Of a stretch of DNA of 25,599 nucleotides, positions 8,142 to 16,675 are shown in pieces. This DNA comes from PNMQ01 sp964478775 (GTDB lineage Bacteria; Pseudomonadota; Alphaproteobacteria; Paracaedibacterales; CAIOTO01): assembly GCA_964478775.1 (NCBI GenBank), contig CAYZJC010000023.1:1-25599 (forward strand), read 5' to 3'. A program made the translations under genes and the position numbers. A model generated the notes under the pieces. It did no database searches. It saw only the letters and a program-made list of their open reading frames with translations, and was not told the origin of the DNA. Each line of letters starts with the position of its first letter. Position 1 is the first letter of the stretch.

Positions 8142-8942
8142 ATGAAAATACTTTGTCTTATTCTTTTCATCACATGCAACCTATATAATCATGCGTCAGC
8201 AATAAGTGATATGGATGCACCAACTGTTGCACGCATCGCAAAGGGATTAAGAAATGACCCTGAAGGATTAGCGCTATTCTTAAATTCTGTTCTACATACA
8301 AAAGATAATCTGTACACTGAAGAACTCCATCAATCCTCTAGCTCACTTGAACTAGCTATTCAGCCAATGCTTGTTAGTGACCAAATCAATTTAGAGGCTC
8401 AACAGCTCTATGAAACATCACAAGCATTTCAGACGGCACTGAACAAACCTCATCATGTACAGAGAGTTGACTTAAGTGATATAGAAACTATGGAACAATT
8501 TGAATTAACCATCAATTATTTTACCAACAACAGCTTATGTAATTTACGCATATTAACACTACCTAAAAATACTGAATTTTGTAAAAATTTTGTCATCCAA
8601 ATTTTTCCAACTGAGTTTAACAATCACTCATTTGTTTCACTACTTAGGGTAATTGTGGATCCGGATATTGGGACGGATGGACTACATAACATTCTGTTAC
8701 AAATTCAAAGACACTTTCAAACGTACTCCACCATTGTACGTGATATGCCACAAAGTAGCACCAAATATGGGGGTATTGCAGCATTTTTAACAATTGAATG
8801 TAAGATTGAAGCTGAAGATTGGATGAGAGAAGAAGGTTGGTTTAATGGTGAAATATTATCAGATACAATCAACATACTCTATAGAGAGAATGCAGAAAAA
8901 ACATCTAATGCACGCTTCATTATGGGGCTGCGTACTTATTAA
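8142..8942 (+). CDS. exported protein, second of a tandem paralogue pair
   Basis: The 266-residue product has signal peptide MKILCLILFITCNLYNHASA and an AGGAG site 6 bases before its ATG. It is clearly homologous to the preceding gene: MDAPTVARIAKGLRNDPEGL, INYFTNNSLCNLRILTLP and IVRDMPQSSTKYGGIAAFLT match the first copy's blocks in order, and the tail (WMREEGWFNGEIL) matches WMTQENWFKGNIL. The 53-base gap holds no terminator that I can see, so the two are probably one transcript. The pair looks like an old tandem duplication: the architecture is kept, while the linker at about residues 40-95 has diverged strongly. Function unknown. The stop lies 26 bases from the convergent flhA end. Confidence 0.75.
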   Translation: MKILCLILFITCNLYNHASAISDMDAPTVARIAKGLRNDPEGLALFLNSVLHTKDNLYTEELHQSSSSLELAIQPMLVSDQINLEAQQLYETSQAFQTALNKPHHVQRVDLSDIETMEQFELTINYFTNNSLCNLRILTLPKNTEFCKNFVIQIFPTEFNNHSFVSLLRVIVDPDIGTDGLHNILLQIQRHFQTYSTIVRDMPQSSTKYGGIAAFLTIECKIEAEDWMREEGWFNGEILSDTINILYRENAEKTSNARFIMGLRTY

Positions 8943-8968
8943 TTTGTGACAAACCCAATACATTACAC

Positions 8969-11152
8969 TTATATCTGGCCCAGGTTCCTGAGTTTAATTT
9001 TTTGATGCACTTCAGCTTGGGATAGAATAATGGTTGAAGGGCGGGCACGTTCTAGTATGTTACGGGCAAAAGGTCTTGCACTTGCAGAAGTCACTAGCAC
9101 TGGTGTTTCACCCACCATGGCGGCTCTGTCATAGGCTTGGCGCACTTTACTAATAAAGTCTTGTATCATGCTAGGGGGCATGGCAAGTTGGCGGTTATCA
9201 AACTCACCCACTGTATATTCCATAAAGTTTTGTTCCCATGTTGGTGACAAAGTATAGATAGTCATTTGTCCACTTTGATCAGCATTTGAAAAGCTAATTT
9301 GTCGCATCAAGCGCAAGCGAACATGTTCTGTAATCATACTTAAATTACGTGACATGGCGCTGCCCTCTGCGATTCCTTCCAAAATGGTGTGCACATCACG
9401 TATAGACACACGTTCACCCACAAGGTTTTGCAACACGCGCTGAATGCCCCCAACTGAAATTTGACCAGGGACAATTTCATTGAGTAACTTCTTATACACT
9501 TCACTCACGCTTTCTAAAATATGCTGGGTATCAGCATAAGACAAAAGGTCAGTCACATTATCTTTAATGATTTCTGACAAATGGGTTGTCAAGACAGTTG
9601 GTGCTTCTACAATGGTATACCCTAAGACTTCGGCTTCTTGTCGTTTGCTTTCTGGAATCCACATTGCTTTTAAGCCAAAGCTTGGCTCAATCGTTTCTTC
9701 CCCAGGAATTTTAAGGGGTTGACCTTTAGGGTCTATCACCATAATTTGGTTCACACGCAGCTGCCCTCTTCCCGCTTCCATTTCTTTAATGCGAATAATA
9801 TAACTATTGGCTGGCAATTGAATATTGTCTTGCATACGCACAGAAGGCAAAATCACCCCTAAGTCATTGGCCATAGACTGTCTTAATACACGAATTTGGT
9901 CTGTAAGGCGTTGTCCGCCCTTTTCCTGGTTCACAAGCGGCAACAAACCAAGACCAAGCTCGATACGTATCGCATCTACAGCTGGGGCCTTTGTGAGTGT
10001 ATCAGACGTTTTTGCCTTTTCCTTTTCTTGTTCTGCTTTTGCAACGGTATCCTTTTCATCTTGAATTTTCTTATCAGCCGTTTTTTGCTGGCTTTGATTT
10101 GAAAACCAACTGCCGGCACCTGTTAAACCTGCAAGCAGTAAGAAAGGCAACATGGGAATGCCTGGTAATAATGCCATCGCACCAGAAAGAAAAGAACTCA
10201 TCCCCAAGGCAGATGGGTAAGCACTAAGTTGTCCAAACAATGCGGTTTCCGTGCTCCCCTCAACCCCGCCTTTTGACACCAACAAACCTGCAGCCGTTGA
10301 AACAATTAAAGCTGGAATTTGGGTCACTAAGCCATCGCCCACTGTAAGAAGGGTGTAGGTTTTTGCCGCATCCACAAACGCCATATTGTTTTGTGCAACC
10401 CCGATGATAATACCACCAATTACGTTAATAAAAGTAATTAAAAGTCCGGCGATCGCATCCCCCCTCACGAACTTGGCCGCACCATCCATGGAACCATAAA
10501 AATTACTCTCGCTTTCCAATTCTTTTCTTCTCAATTTAGCTTGCGCTTCATCAATAAGACCTGCAGACAAATCCGCATCAATCGCCATTTGTTTACCGGG
10601 CATCGCATCTAAACTAAAACGGGCAGAAACATCAGCAATACGCCCAGAGCCCTTTGTGATAACGACAAAATTCACGATGATTAAAATAGCGAAGACAACG
10701 ATACCAATGACATAGTTCCCCCCCATAGCAAATTCACCGAAAGCAGCAATCACTTGGCCTGCTGCTTCAGTTCCTTCATGCCCATTAGACAAAATGAGAC
10801 GGGTTGAAGCAACGTTTAAAGATAAACGAATCATGGTGGTGACCAGCAAAACCGTTGGAAAGGAACTAAATTCAAGGGGTCTTCCAATAAACAATGATGT
10901 CATTAAAATAAGGACAGAAAGCGTAATGGAAATTGAAAAAAACAAATCCATCATGATGCTAGGCATTGGCATGATCAAAATCACCATGATCAAAATCACA
11001 CCCAGTGCAAACACGAGGTCGGTGCGCTTCATCAATGCGCGCATATTAATTTGCGACGCTATACCTTGTAGATTTGAAAATCCACCACTGATTGCCCCAC
11101 CACTGGCAGAGGAAGTTGATGTAGTTACAGCAGGTGCAGGTGTTGACATCAT
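8969..11152 (-). CDS. flhA: flagellar export gate protein FlhA
   Basis: FlhA is the large inner-membrane subunit of the flagellar type III export gate; its cytoplasmic domain docks chaperone-substrate complexes. The 727-residue length is slightly above the usual 690-700 because of a Ser/Thr/Ala/Gly-rich N-terminal extension of about 35 residues. Hydrophobic spans fill the first half. Between them lies the cytoplasmic FHIPEP-family signature, with RFSLDAMPGKQMAIDADLSAG and GSMDGAAKFVRGDAIAG. A charged Lys/Glu linker (KKIQDEKDTVAKAEQEKEKA, around residues 355-380) leads to the C-terminal export domain. A GGGA site precedes the ATG. It is the last gene of the block, 34 bases after flbD, and no clear terminator was found between it and the convergent gene. 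Confidence 0.95.
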   Translation of the reverse strand: MMSTPAPAVTTSTSSASGGAISGGFSNLQGIASQINMRALMKRTDLVFALGVILIMVILIMPMPSIMMDLFFSISITLSVLILMTSLFIGRPLEFSSFPTVLLVTTMIRLSLNVASTRLILSNGHEGTEAAGQVIAAFGEFAMGGNYVIGIVVFAILIIVNFVVITKGSGRIADVSARFSLDAMPGKQMAIDADLSAGLIDEAQAKLRRKELESESNFYGSMDGAAKFVRGDAIAGLLITFINVIGGIIIGVAQNNMAFVDAAKTYTLLTVGDGLVTQIPALIVSTAAGLLVSKGGVEGSTETALFGQLSAYPSALGMSSFLSGAMALLPGIPMLPFLLLAGLTGAGSWFSNQSQQKTADKKIQDEKDTVAKAEQEKEKAKTSDTLTKAPAVDAIRIELGLGLLPLVNQEKGGQRLTDQIRVLRQSMANDLGVILPSVRMQDNIQLPANSYIIRIKEMEAGRGQLRVNQIMVIDPKGQPLKIPGEETIEPSFGLKAMWIPESKRQEAEVLGYTIVEAPTVLTTHLSEIIKDNVTDLLSYADTQHILESVSEVYKKLLNEIVPGQISVGGIQRVLQNLVGERVSIRDVHTILEGIAEGSAMSRNLSMITEHVRLRLMRQISFSNADQSGQMTIYTLSPTWEQNFMEYTVGEFDNRQLAMPPSMIQDFISKVRQAYDRAAMVGETPVLVTSASARPFARNILERARPSTIILSQAEVHQKIKLRNLGQI

Positions 11153-11186
11153 TTATGTCCCTTTCCGTTCAACATGTGAAGGCTTA

Positions 11187-12533
11187 TTAATACTGAGCCG
11201 TCATTGATTCTTGTGATAATTGACTATTATATTCCTTGATCTTGTTACGAAGTGTGCGTATTGAAATGCCTAATATATTAGCGGCATGCGTTCTATTCCC
11301 AAGACAATGGTTCAGCGTTCCCAAGATTAAGTCTTTTTCAACTTCAGCAACTGTACGGCCAATATTGCTATCATTGGAACCATCTGTAGCCCCATCAAGA
11401 CTCGCTTGTGTCACGGCAAAGGTATCTATTTTTTCGACATATTCATGTCCAAAGATATCTTGTGGTTCAATGACTGTATCGCTCAATAACACTGCGCGAT
11501 GCATCATATTTTCCAGTTCACGCACATTTCCACGCCATGGGTACACTACCATCGCCTTAGCTGCTTGGTCAGACAATCTTTTTTTATGCAGTACATTCAT
11601 TTCACAAAATTTGTCTATAAAATAATTGGCAAGAGGGATAATATCTTGCACACGCTCACGCAAAGCTGGTATCTGAAGATTCACAACATTTAAGCGATAA
11701 TAAAGGTCTTCTCTAAAGTCGCCATTTTGAATGGCTTGCATCATGTCGCGGTTTGAGGTGGCAAGGATGCGAATGTTGACAGGCACAGGCTGCGTCCCCC
11801 CAACGCGATCAATCACCCTTTCTTGAATGGCACGTAATAACTTTGCTTGCAGCCTTGGGTCCATCTCACTAATTTCATCAAGTAATAATGTACCTCCATT
11901 CGCCTCTTCAAATTTCCCAATTCTTCTTGCCACTGCCCCTGTAAAGGCCCCTTTTTCGTGACCAAATAATTCTGATTCTAATAAGTTTTCAGGAATCGCT
12001 GCACAATTTAAAGACACAAAAGATTTATCTGAACGCTTTGATTGTTGGTGAATATATTTTGCCAACACTTCCTTACCCGTACCCGACTCACCGCTAATAA
12101 ACACGCTAGCCTCACTTGGCGCGATGCGATCTGCTAAAGACAATACCTTTAACATTGCAGGATCCATTGCAACCACTTGTGACTTTTGAACAGAAACAGC
12201 GCTTAATACTGCACCTATCAGTTCTGGGTCTGGAGGAAGTGGCAGATATTCTTTTGCACCCGCCTCAATCGCTTCACGTGCAAGCTTTGGGTTCGCATCT
12301 ACCCCGCATGCGACCACTGGCGTACACATACGCTCTAAGGCCATCGCTTGAAGCATATGCGGCACATTGAGCAAGACATCCATTAAAACAATGTCAATTC
12401 CCTTACCAGAACGCAGTACAGCAAGGCCATCATCAGCGGTTTCTGTTTGTGTCACTTTCGCACCATTTTTTAAGGCAATATGGGCTGCGATTGTGGCATG
12501 TCCTTGTAAAGATCCAATAATCAATATGCGCAT
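11187..12533 (-). CDS. flbD: sigma-54-dependent flagellar activator FlbD
   Basis: FlbD-type activators drive sigma-54 transcription of late flagellar genes and can repress the fliF promoter. The 448-residue protein has a receiver-like domain (1-115), an AAA+ domain with Walker A GESGTGKE (148-155), the sigma-54-contacting loop GAFTGA (195-200) and Walker B GGTLLLDE (213-220), and a C-terminal Fis-type helix-turn-helix (NRTHAANILGISIRTLRNKI). In the receiver, Asp52 is at the phospho-acceptor position. The usual acidic pair near residue 8 is replaced by Gly-Ser, and the conserved Lys-Pro by Leu-Pro (YLPLPP). This fits phosphorylation-independent control, as known for Caulobacter FlbD with its partner FliX; no fliX is seen here. 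The start sits 3 bases after the fliN stop, with AAGGAG inside the end of fliN, so the two are probably translationally coupled. Confidence 0.92.
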   Translation of the reverse strand: MRILIIGSLQGHATIAAHIALKNGAKVTQTETADDGLAVLRSGKGIDIVLMDVLLNVPHMLQAMALERMCTPVVACGVDANPKLAREAIEAGAKEYLPLPPDPELIGAVLSAVSVQKSQVVAMDPAMLKVLSLADRIAPSEASVFISGESGTGKEVLAKYIHQQSKRSDKSFVSLNCAAIPENLLESELFGHEKGAFTGAVARRIGKFEEANGGTLLLDEISEMDPRLQAKLLRAIQERVIDRVGGTQPVPVNIRILATSNRDMMQAIQNGDFREDLYYRLNVVNLQIPALRERVQDIIPLANYFIDKFCEMNVLHKKRLSDQAAKAMVVYPWRGNVRELENMMHRAVLLSDTVIEPQDIFGHEYVEKIDTFAVTQASLDGATDGSNDSNIGRTVAEVEKDLILGTLNHCLGNRTHAANILGISIRTLRNKIKEYNSQLSQESMTAQY

Positions 12534-12536
12534 GAC

Positions 12537-13004
12537 TTAGCTCCTTTCTGACTTAATGATTTCAGTCATTGTGACCCCCAGACGGTCATCAACCACCACG
12601 ACTTCACCACGGGCAACAAGACGGTTATTAACATAAATGTCGATTGCTTCACCCACACGTCTATCTAATTCCACAATAGCACCGCGCCCCAGTTTTAATA
12701 ACTGGTGAACTGGCATAATGCTGCGCCCCAAAACAGCAGAAATTTGCACAGGTACATCGTAAACCGCTTCCAATTCATGGGTTTCAGGCCCACCGCCTTC
12801 TTTTCCTCCACCATCTTTCCCGCCGCCATTGCCGCCGCCCCCTTTTGTGGAAGATGAACCATCTGTTTGGCCCATAGCAGTGGGGGCAAACATATCATCA
12901 ATCATGCTTTGTGGTGCACTTTTTTGCGCTGCAGATGATGCATCTAAGTCATTGAGCATTTTATCAATATCATCTTGTGATGAATTATCATTTTCTAGCA
13001 TCAT
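12537..13004 (-). CDS. fliN: flagellar motor switch protein FliN
   Basis: FliN forms the lower C-ring of the rotor, takes part in switching, and helps dock FliH at the export apparatus. The SpoA/FliN domain fills the C-terminal half (about 80-155): VQISAVLGRSIMPVHQLLKL, GEAIDIYVNNRLVARGEVVV, and DDRLGVTMTEII. The N-terminus is acidic and ends in a glycine-rich linker (GGGGNGGGKDGGGKEGGG, about 55-72) that is unusual in being almost pure Gly/Lys. The start is ATG ATG with AGGA about 8 bases upstream; either Met could be used. It lies 62 bases after fliH and 3 bases before flbD. The length of 155 residues is slightly above the usual 110-140 because of the linker. Confidence 0.93.
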   Translation of the reverse strand: MMLENDNSSQDDIDKMLNDLDASSAAQKSAPQSMIDDMFAPTAMGQTDGSSSTKGGGGNGGGKDGGGKEGGGPETHELEAVYDVPVQISAVLGRSIMPVHQLLKLGRGAIVELDRRVGEAIDIYVNNRLVARGEVVVVDDRLGVTMTEIIKSERS

Positions 13005-13066
13005 GTCTTTTTTCCTTTGTCCAATTGTTTTTTAAATATTTTTTTCAGTTAATCTTCACATCTCAT

Positions 13067-13729
13067 CTATGGTGACGGTTCACTGTCTTCCTCTAGTACA
13101 GAGTCACCCAATAAACCTTCAATCTGTGTTAACAAATGATTTTGGCTCCACCTTGCACCACCACTGTTCCATTCCACAACACACTCACACAATTTTAATG
13201 TTTTGTTTTCTTGTAAGACGACTTTGTTTGCATAACGTGCTTGAATATCGGCTATTTTTTCTTGAATATCGCCTAAAGCTGCTGGTGCCAATTGTATAAC
13301 CAGTGGCTGCGGGTCAACCAAGGTATCAAGAATGTGGTGAATGGCATTCATTAATTCATTTGCACCATGGCGCATACAAAAAGTGGGGAACACCTTTTGC
13401 ACGATAACTTGTGTAAGCTCACTGATACTGGTATAGAGTTGTTGTTCATATGCAGCTTCCTTTTCAAGTAACTTTTCGATGTCTTCATAAATCTTCACAA
13501 ATGCTGCTTGAATTTGAAGTTGCCTTTCTGTAATCGCTTTAAGTTCACCTTGCACAAAACCTTCTTCAAATCCAATCGCCCTACCCTTATCGCGTGCATT
13601 AATAAGAGCAGTATTCATATCATCTTGTGTATAAAGAAGGGGTTGTTTAACCTCTTCTGGAATTACTGGAATCAAGTCATCTGGCACATCAAAACTTAAT
13701 TCAAAAACAAAGGGTGTGTGTGTTGTCAT
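13067..13729 (-). CDS. fliH: flagellar export ATPase regulator FliH (FlbE-like)
   Basis: FliH is the stator-like partner that binds the export ATPase FliI and links it to FliN. The 220-residue protein has the family plan: an N-terminal segment, a Gly-spaced helical stretch (ARDKGRAIGFEEGFVQGE, about 46-63), a long helix rich in Gln/Glu/Lys, and a C-terminal domain ending in VVEWNSGGARWSQNHLLTQI. That last part is the typical FliH ending, in which acidic/aromatic residues precede a Gly-rich turn. It lies between fliG and fliN, where Caulobacter has flbE, the fliH homologue. No fliI is present in the window. Sequence conservation in this family is weak, so position adds weight to the call. Confidence 0.85.
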   Translation of the reverse strand: MTTHTPFVFELSFDVPDDLIPVIPEEVKQPLLYTQDDMNTALINARDKGRAIGFEEGFVQGELKAITERQLQIQAAFVKIYEDIEKLLEKEAAYEQQLYTSISELTQVIVQKVFPTFCMRHGANELMNAIHHILDTLVDPQPLVIQLAPAALGDIQEKIADIQARYANKVVLQENKTLKLCECVVEWNSGGARWSQNHLLTQIEGLLGDSVLEEDSEPSP

Positions 13730-13763
13730 ACCATTAATCTTTCTGTCTTTTCATCTTGTTTCA

Positions 13764-14792
13764 TCATCCTATCAACTGGTCTCCTGCGTCCTTACCGGAA
13801 GCAATGAAGATAAGGTTTTGAGCTGCTAAATCTTTTGCTATCGTCACAATTGCACTTTGTGCTTCTTCAACGTCTCTCAAACGCACCATACCCAACTGTT
13901 TAATGTCTTCATCCATCAATTTTGCGGCGCGTTCCGACATATTATTAAAGAACATACTTCTGACAATAGCGCTGCTGCCCTTAAGCGCCAAAACTAACTT
14001 ACCTTTATCAACACTACGGATAAGGGTTTGAACGCTTGCATTATCAAGATTTTCCAGATCATCAAAGGTAAACATCAACGCCCTTACTGACTCTGCAGAT
14101 TCCACATTCTTTTCTTCCAACAGTTTTAAGAAACGAATTTCATTAGATCTATCAAAACTGTTAAAGATTTCTGCCACCATTTCGTGGGTATCACGTTTAC
14201 TGCCGCGTGCTAAGTTATTCATAAATTCATGTCGCAAGGTACTTTCCACAGATTCCATGATCTCTTTTCTCACGGTTTCCATCTTTAACATACGCATCAC
14301 AACTTCTATCGCAAAATTTTCAGGTAACAGGGCTAAGATCTTTGCAGAATTGCCCGCACGTATCTTAGAGAGTACTAAGGCAACCGTTTGCGGATATTCA
14401 TTTTTCAAAAAACTCGCCAACAATTCTTCACTCACATTATTAAGCTTATCCCACAAGGTACGCCCAGCAGGACCTCGAATTTCTTCCATAATTCTTTCTG
14501 CTTGTTCAGGTGATAACACCTTTGCAAGAAGACGTTCCGTGCTTTCAAGAGAACCCACCAACGAACTTGTAGAAGACAGTTCATTTACAAAGTCTTTAAA
14601 CGTTGTTTCAACAATTTCAGCTTTCACATTTCCTAAGTTCACCATGGCTTGTGACAATTCACGTATCTCATCCACAGACATCATCGCAAACACTTTAGAC
14701 GCCAAGTCTTCCGGCATTGAAAGCATCATAATGGCCGCTTTTTCAATGCCTGTTGTTCCCGTATTGTTTGCTTTTTTTTCATTCTCTGCCAT
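13764..14792 (-). CDS. fliG: flagellar motor switch protein FliG
   Basis: FliG joins the MS ring to the C-ring and transmits torque from the stator. The 342-residue length is typical. The N-terminal domain (GIEKAAIMMLSMPEDLASKV, 15-34) binds FliF. The middle domain has NEYPQTVALVLSKI (131-144); the signature in most FliG proteins is EHPQT, so His is Tyr here. The C-terminal torque domain includes NNMSERAAKLMDED and VRLRDVEEAQ, with the charged residues that face the stator. The spacing is 55 bases from fliF and 34 bases to fliH, consistent with one transcript. The ribosome binding site is weak. No truncation is seen. Confidence 0.95.
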   Translation of the reverse strand: MAENEKKANNTGTTGIEKAAIMMLSMPEDLASKVFAMMSVDEIRELSQAMVNLGNVKAEIVETTFKDFVNELSSTSSLVGSLESTERLLAKVLSPEQAERIMEEIRGPAGRTLWDKLNNVSEELLASFLKNEYPQTVALVLSKIRAGNSAKILALLPENFAIEVVMRMLKMETVRKEIMESVESTLRHEFMNNLARGSKRDTHEMVAEIFNSFDRSNEIRFLKLLEEKNVESAESVRALMFTFDDLENLDNASVQTLIRSVDKGKLVLALKGSSAIVRSMFFNNMSERAAKLMDEDIKQLGMVRLRDVEEAQSAIVTIAKDLAAQNLIFIASGKDAGDQLIG

Positions 14793-14847
14793 AATTATTT
14801 ACTTCAAATTAAATTATTCTATATTAAAAAAATATTAAATAGAACTA

Positions 14848-16437
14848 CTACTGTGAATACATCCAACTTCTAATAATATTAATTGCTTCATCAGGGTGTA
14901 GTTCGATAATCTCTCCTATCTTCTTTACCGATGAGGTTTTTAGTTTTCCTTCAATATGTTCTACATCCATATAATCTGGGTTATCTTCTGGTTGCTCTTC
15001 CTCTTCTACAACAGGTGGAGGTGCGGCAATGACCTCTTGTGGTTTCATAGCAAGGCCGGCAACAGATGCAATGCGTAAGATCATCGGGCGCGCAACGCTA
15101 AAGTACAACAACATAGCCGCACCTATCATCAACAACATATCAATCACTTTTGGTGTAAAGATCAGATTCATCCACTTTTGAAAAGTACTGGTGGTATCGT
15201 GTTCTTCTGGGGGGTCATTAAACTGCATATTAATGACTTTAACTGTATCACCACGTTTTTCATCAAAGCCGGCAGCTGTTTTAACAAGGTCAGTAATTTG
15301 TGCAATTTCGTTATCATTACGTGGGGCGTAAACGTCCTTACCATCTTTATCTTTGGTATACGTTCCATCCACCAAGACAGCAATCGACAAACGTTTAATG
15401 TTGCCGGTTTCATGTACATGGGTCTTTGTGGTGTTAGAAATTTCATAAGACACATTTTCTTCATTTCTTGTGTCTTGATTTTTACTTTGGGTGCCAGGTT
15501 GGCCGGCATTCGCATCCGGCTGTGCATTTTGAACCGTAATGGTGTCGGCAGTAGAGGCTTCATTAGAATTGGAACCTTCGGTCATGTTTTGCTGTGACCT
15601 TGCAACTTGTCCGTCTGGGTTATACTCAACAGATGTCGATGTAATTTTGTCAAAGTCCATATCCACAGAAACTTCTGTTCTCACTTTTCCAGCACCCACC
15701 GTTCTTTCAAGCAGTGATTCAATAGACCTTGAAAGCTTACTTTCAAAACCATATTGAATTTCATGTTGATTAGCACCTGAACCTTGGGCATCCGCACCAT
15801 CTTGACCTTTGGCAAGTAACGTACCCTTATCATCTATAATGGAAATACGATCAAGCGTTAGATTAGGCACAGCTGATGCGACCAGATGCTGAATAGACAA
15901 CACTTGGTTCACAGAAAGCCGAGACATCCCCTTCATTTTCAATACGATTGAGGCACTAGGTAATTGCTTATCATTCGAAAACAATTCCTTTTTGGGAATC
16001 ACCAAATGCACACGCGCCGACTGAACCCCCTGAATCGTTTTAATAGATTTTGCAATTTCACCTTCCACAGCGCGCATGAGGTTGATATCCATCATCGCAT
16101 TCGTTGTCCCAAGGACATCTGTTTTATCAAACAACTCATAACCAATCGTACCACCGGCTGGCAAACCATCTGCAGCCAGTTCCATACGCAGTTTTGCAAT
16201 ATTTTTAGCGGGTGCATAAATTTGGTCACCCTCACCGCGCACTTCGCTTGGGACATTCATCATCTTTAAGCGTTCTAAGATTTTAGCACCATCACCTGGG
16301 TCCACATTNNNNNNNNNNGGTGATGATGCGCGCATCAAAATAACAGAGGCAAAAATTGCCCCCCCGACTACAAGACCAGCTAAGATCAGCAGACGCGAGA
16401 TTCCAATTTTCTTAATAAAACTTTGTAAGAGTTCCAT
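14848..16437 (-). CDS. fliF: flagellar MS-ring protein FliF (contains a sequence gap)
   Basis: FliF builds the MS ring in the inner membrane, the base on which the basal body and export gate assemble. A membrane span at about 15-36 is followed by ring-building domains (RGEGDQIYAPAKNIAKLRME; GEIAKSIKTIQGVQSARVHL; LSVNQVLSIQHLVASAVPNL). Then come a Gln/Asn-rich periplasmic stretch, a second span (about 430-450, MLLMIGAAMLLYFSVARPMI) and the FliG-binding tail DEAINIIRSWMYSQ. Ten N (16309-16318) fall after RASS, just before NVDPGDG. Comparison with the family suggests about 8 residues belong there where the N run allows about 4. It is the first gene of the flagellar block; no sigma-54 box was found upstream by eye. 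Confidence 0.95.
   Translation of the reverse strand: MELLQSFIKKIGISRLLILAGLVVGGAIFASVILMRASSXXXXNVDPGDGAKILERLKMMNVPSEVRGEGDQIYAPAKNIAKLRMELAADGLPAGGTIGYELFDKTDVLGTTNAMMDINLMRAVEGEIAKSIKTIQGVQSARVHLVIPKKELFSNDKQLPSASIVLKMKGMSRLSVNQVLSIQHLVASAVPNLTLDRISIIDDKGTLLAKGQDGADAQGSGANQHEIQYGFESKLSRSIESLLERTVGAGKVRTEVSVDMDFDKITSTSVEYNPDGQVARSQQNMTEGSNSNEASTADTITVQNAQPDANAGQPGTQSKNQDTRNEENVSYEISNTTKTHVHETGNIKRLSIAVLVDGTYTKDKDGKDVYAPRNDNEIAQITDLVKTAAGFDEKRGDTVKVINMQFNDPPEEHDTTSTFQKWMNLIFTPKVIDMLLMIGAAMLLYFSVARPMILRIASVAGLAMKPQEVIAAPPPVVEEEEQPEDNPDYMDVEHIEGKLKTSSVKKIGEIIELHPDEAINIIRSWMYSQ
16309..16318. other. assembly gap (10 N) inside fliF
   Basis: Ten N interrupt fliF near its 5' end. The frame is kept on both sides, but the family alignment suggests the true missing segment is longer by about 12 bases. 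The N count is probably a placeholder. Confidence 0.9.
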
Positions 16438-16604
16438 AGATAAGACGCATTTCGTTAAAATTTATATCAATTATGTTAATTATAACGCTGCAATCTTAAA
16501 CAAATGGTTAACGTAGGCATTTTTTTCCTAGTGACTGATAAGTAACACAAGGCAATGCCCCTTACAAGAAACCTTCATGCAGGAAGGGTTGTAAAAATAA
16601 AATC

Positions 16605-16640
16605 TTTCTTGTGGCTATGAAAATAAAATTTAATTATAAT
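16605..16640 (+). promoter_or_regulatory. possible promoter of the secreted protein gene
   Basis: A perfect -10-type hexamer TATAAT lies at 16635-16640, 35 bases before the ATG at 16676. The best -35-like match, TTGTGG at 16609-16614, is 20 bases away, longer than the ideal 17. The -10 is plausible and the -35 weak. Confidence 0.35.
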
Positions 16641-16675
16641 TTTATGCATAACCCCGTTCTCAAAGGAAACTTTCT

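Noticed and set aside
10794..11207. 137-codon plus-strand frame across the start of flhA
   Set aside because: It lies antisense to conserved FlhA membrane segments and has no start signal; it is a shadow frame.
14257..14838. 193-codon plus-strand frame opposite fliG
   Set aside because: FliG on the minus strand is unmistakable along the whole length; the plus frame has no recognisable features.
16438..16600. sigma-54 (-24/-12) promoter before fliF
   Set aside because: The only GG...GC pair found on the minus strand has 8 bases between the doublets, not 10, so it does not fit.
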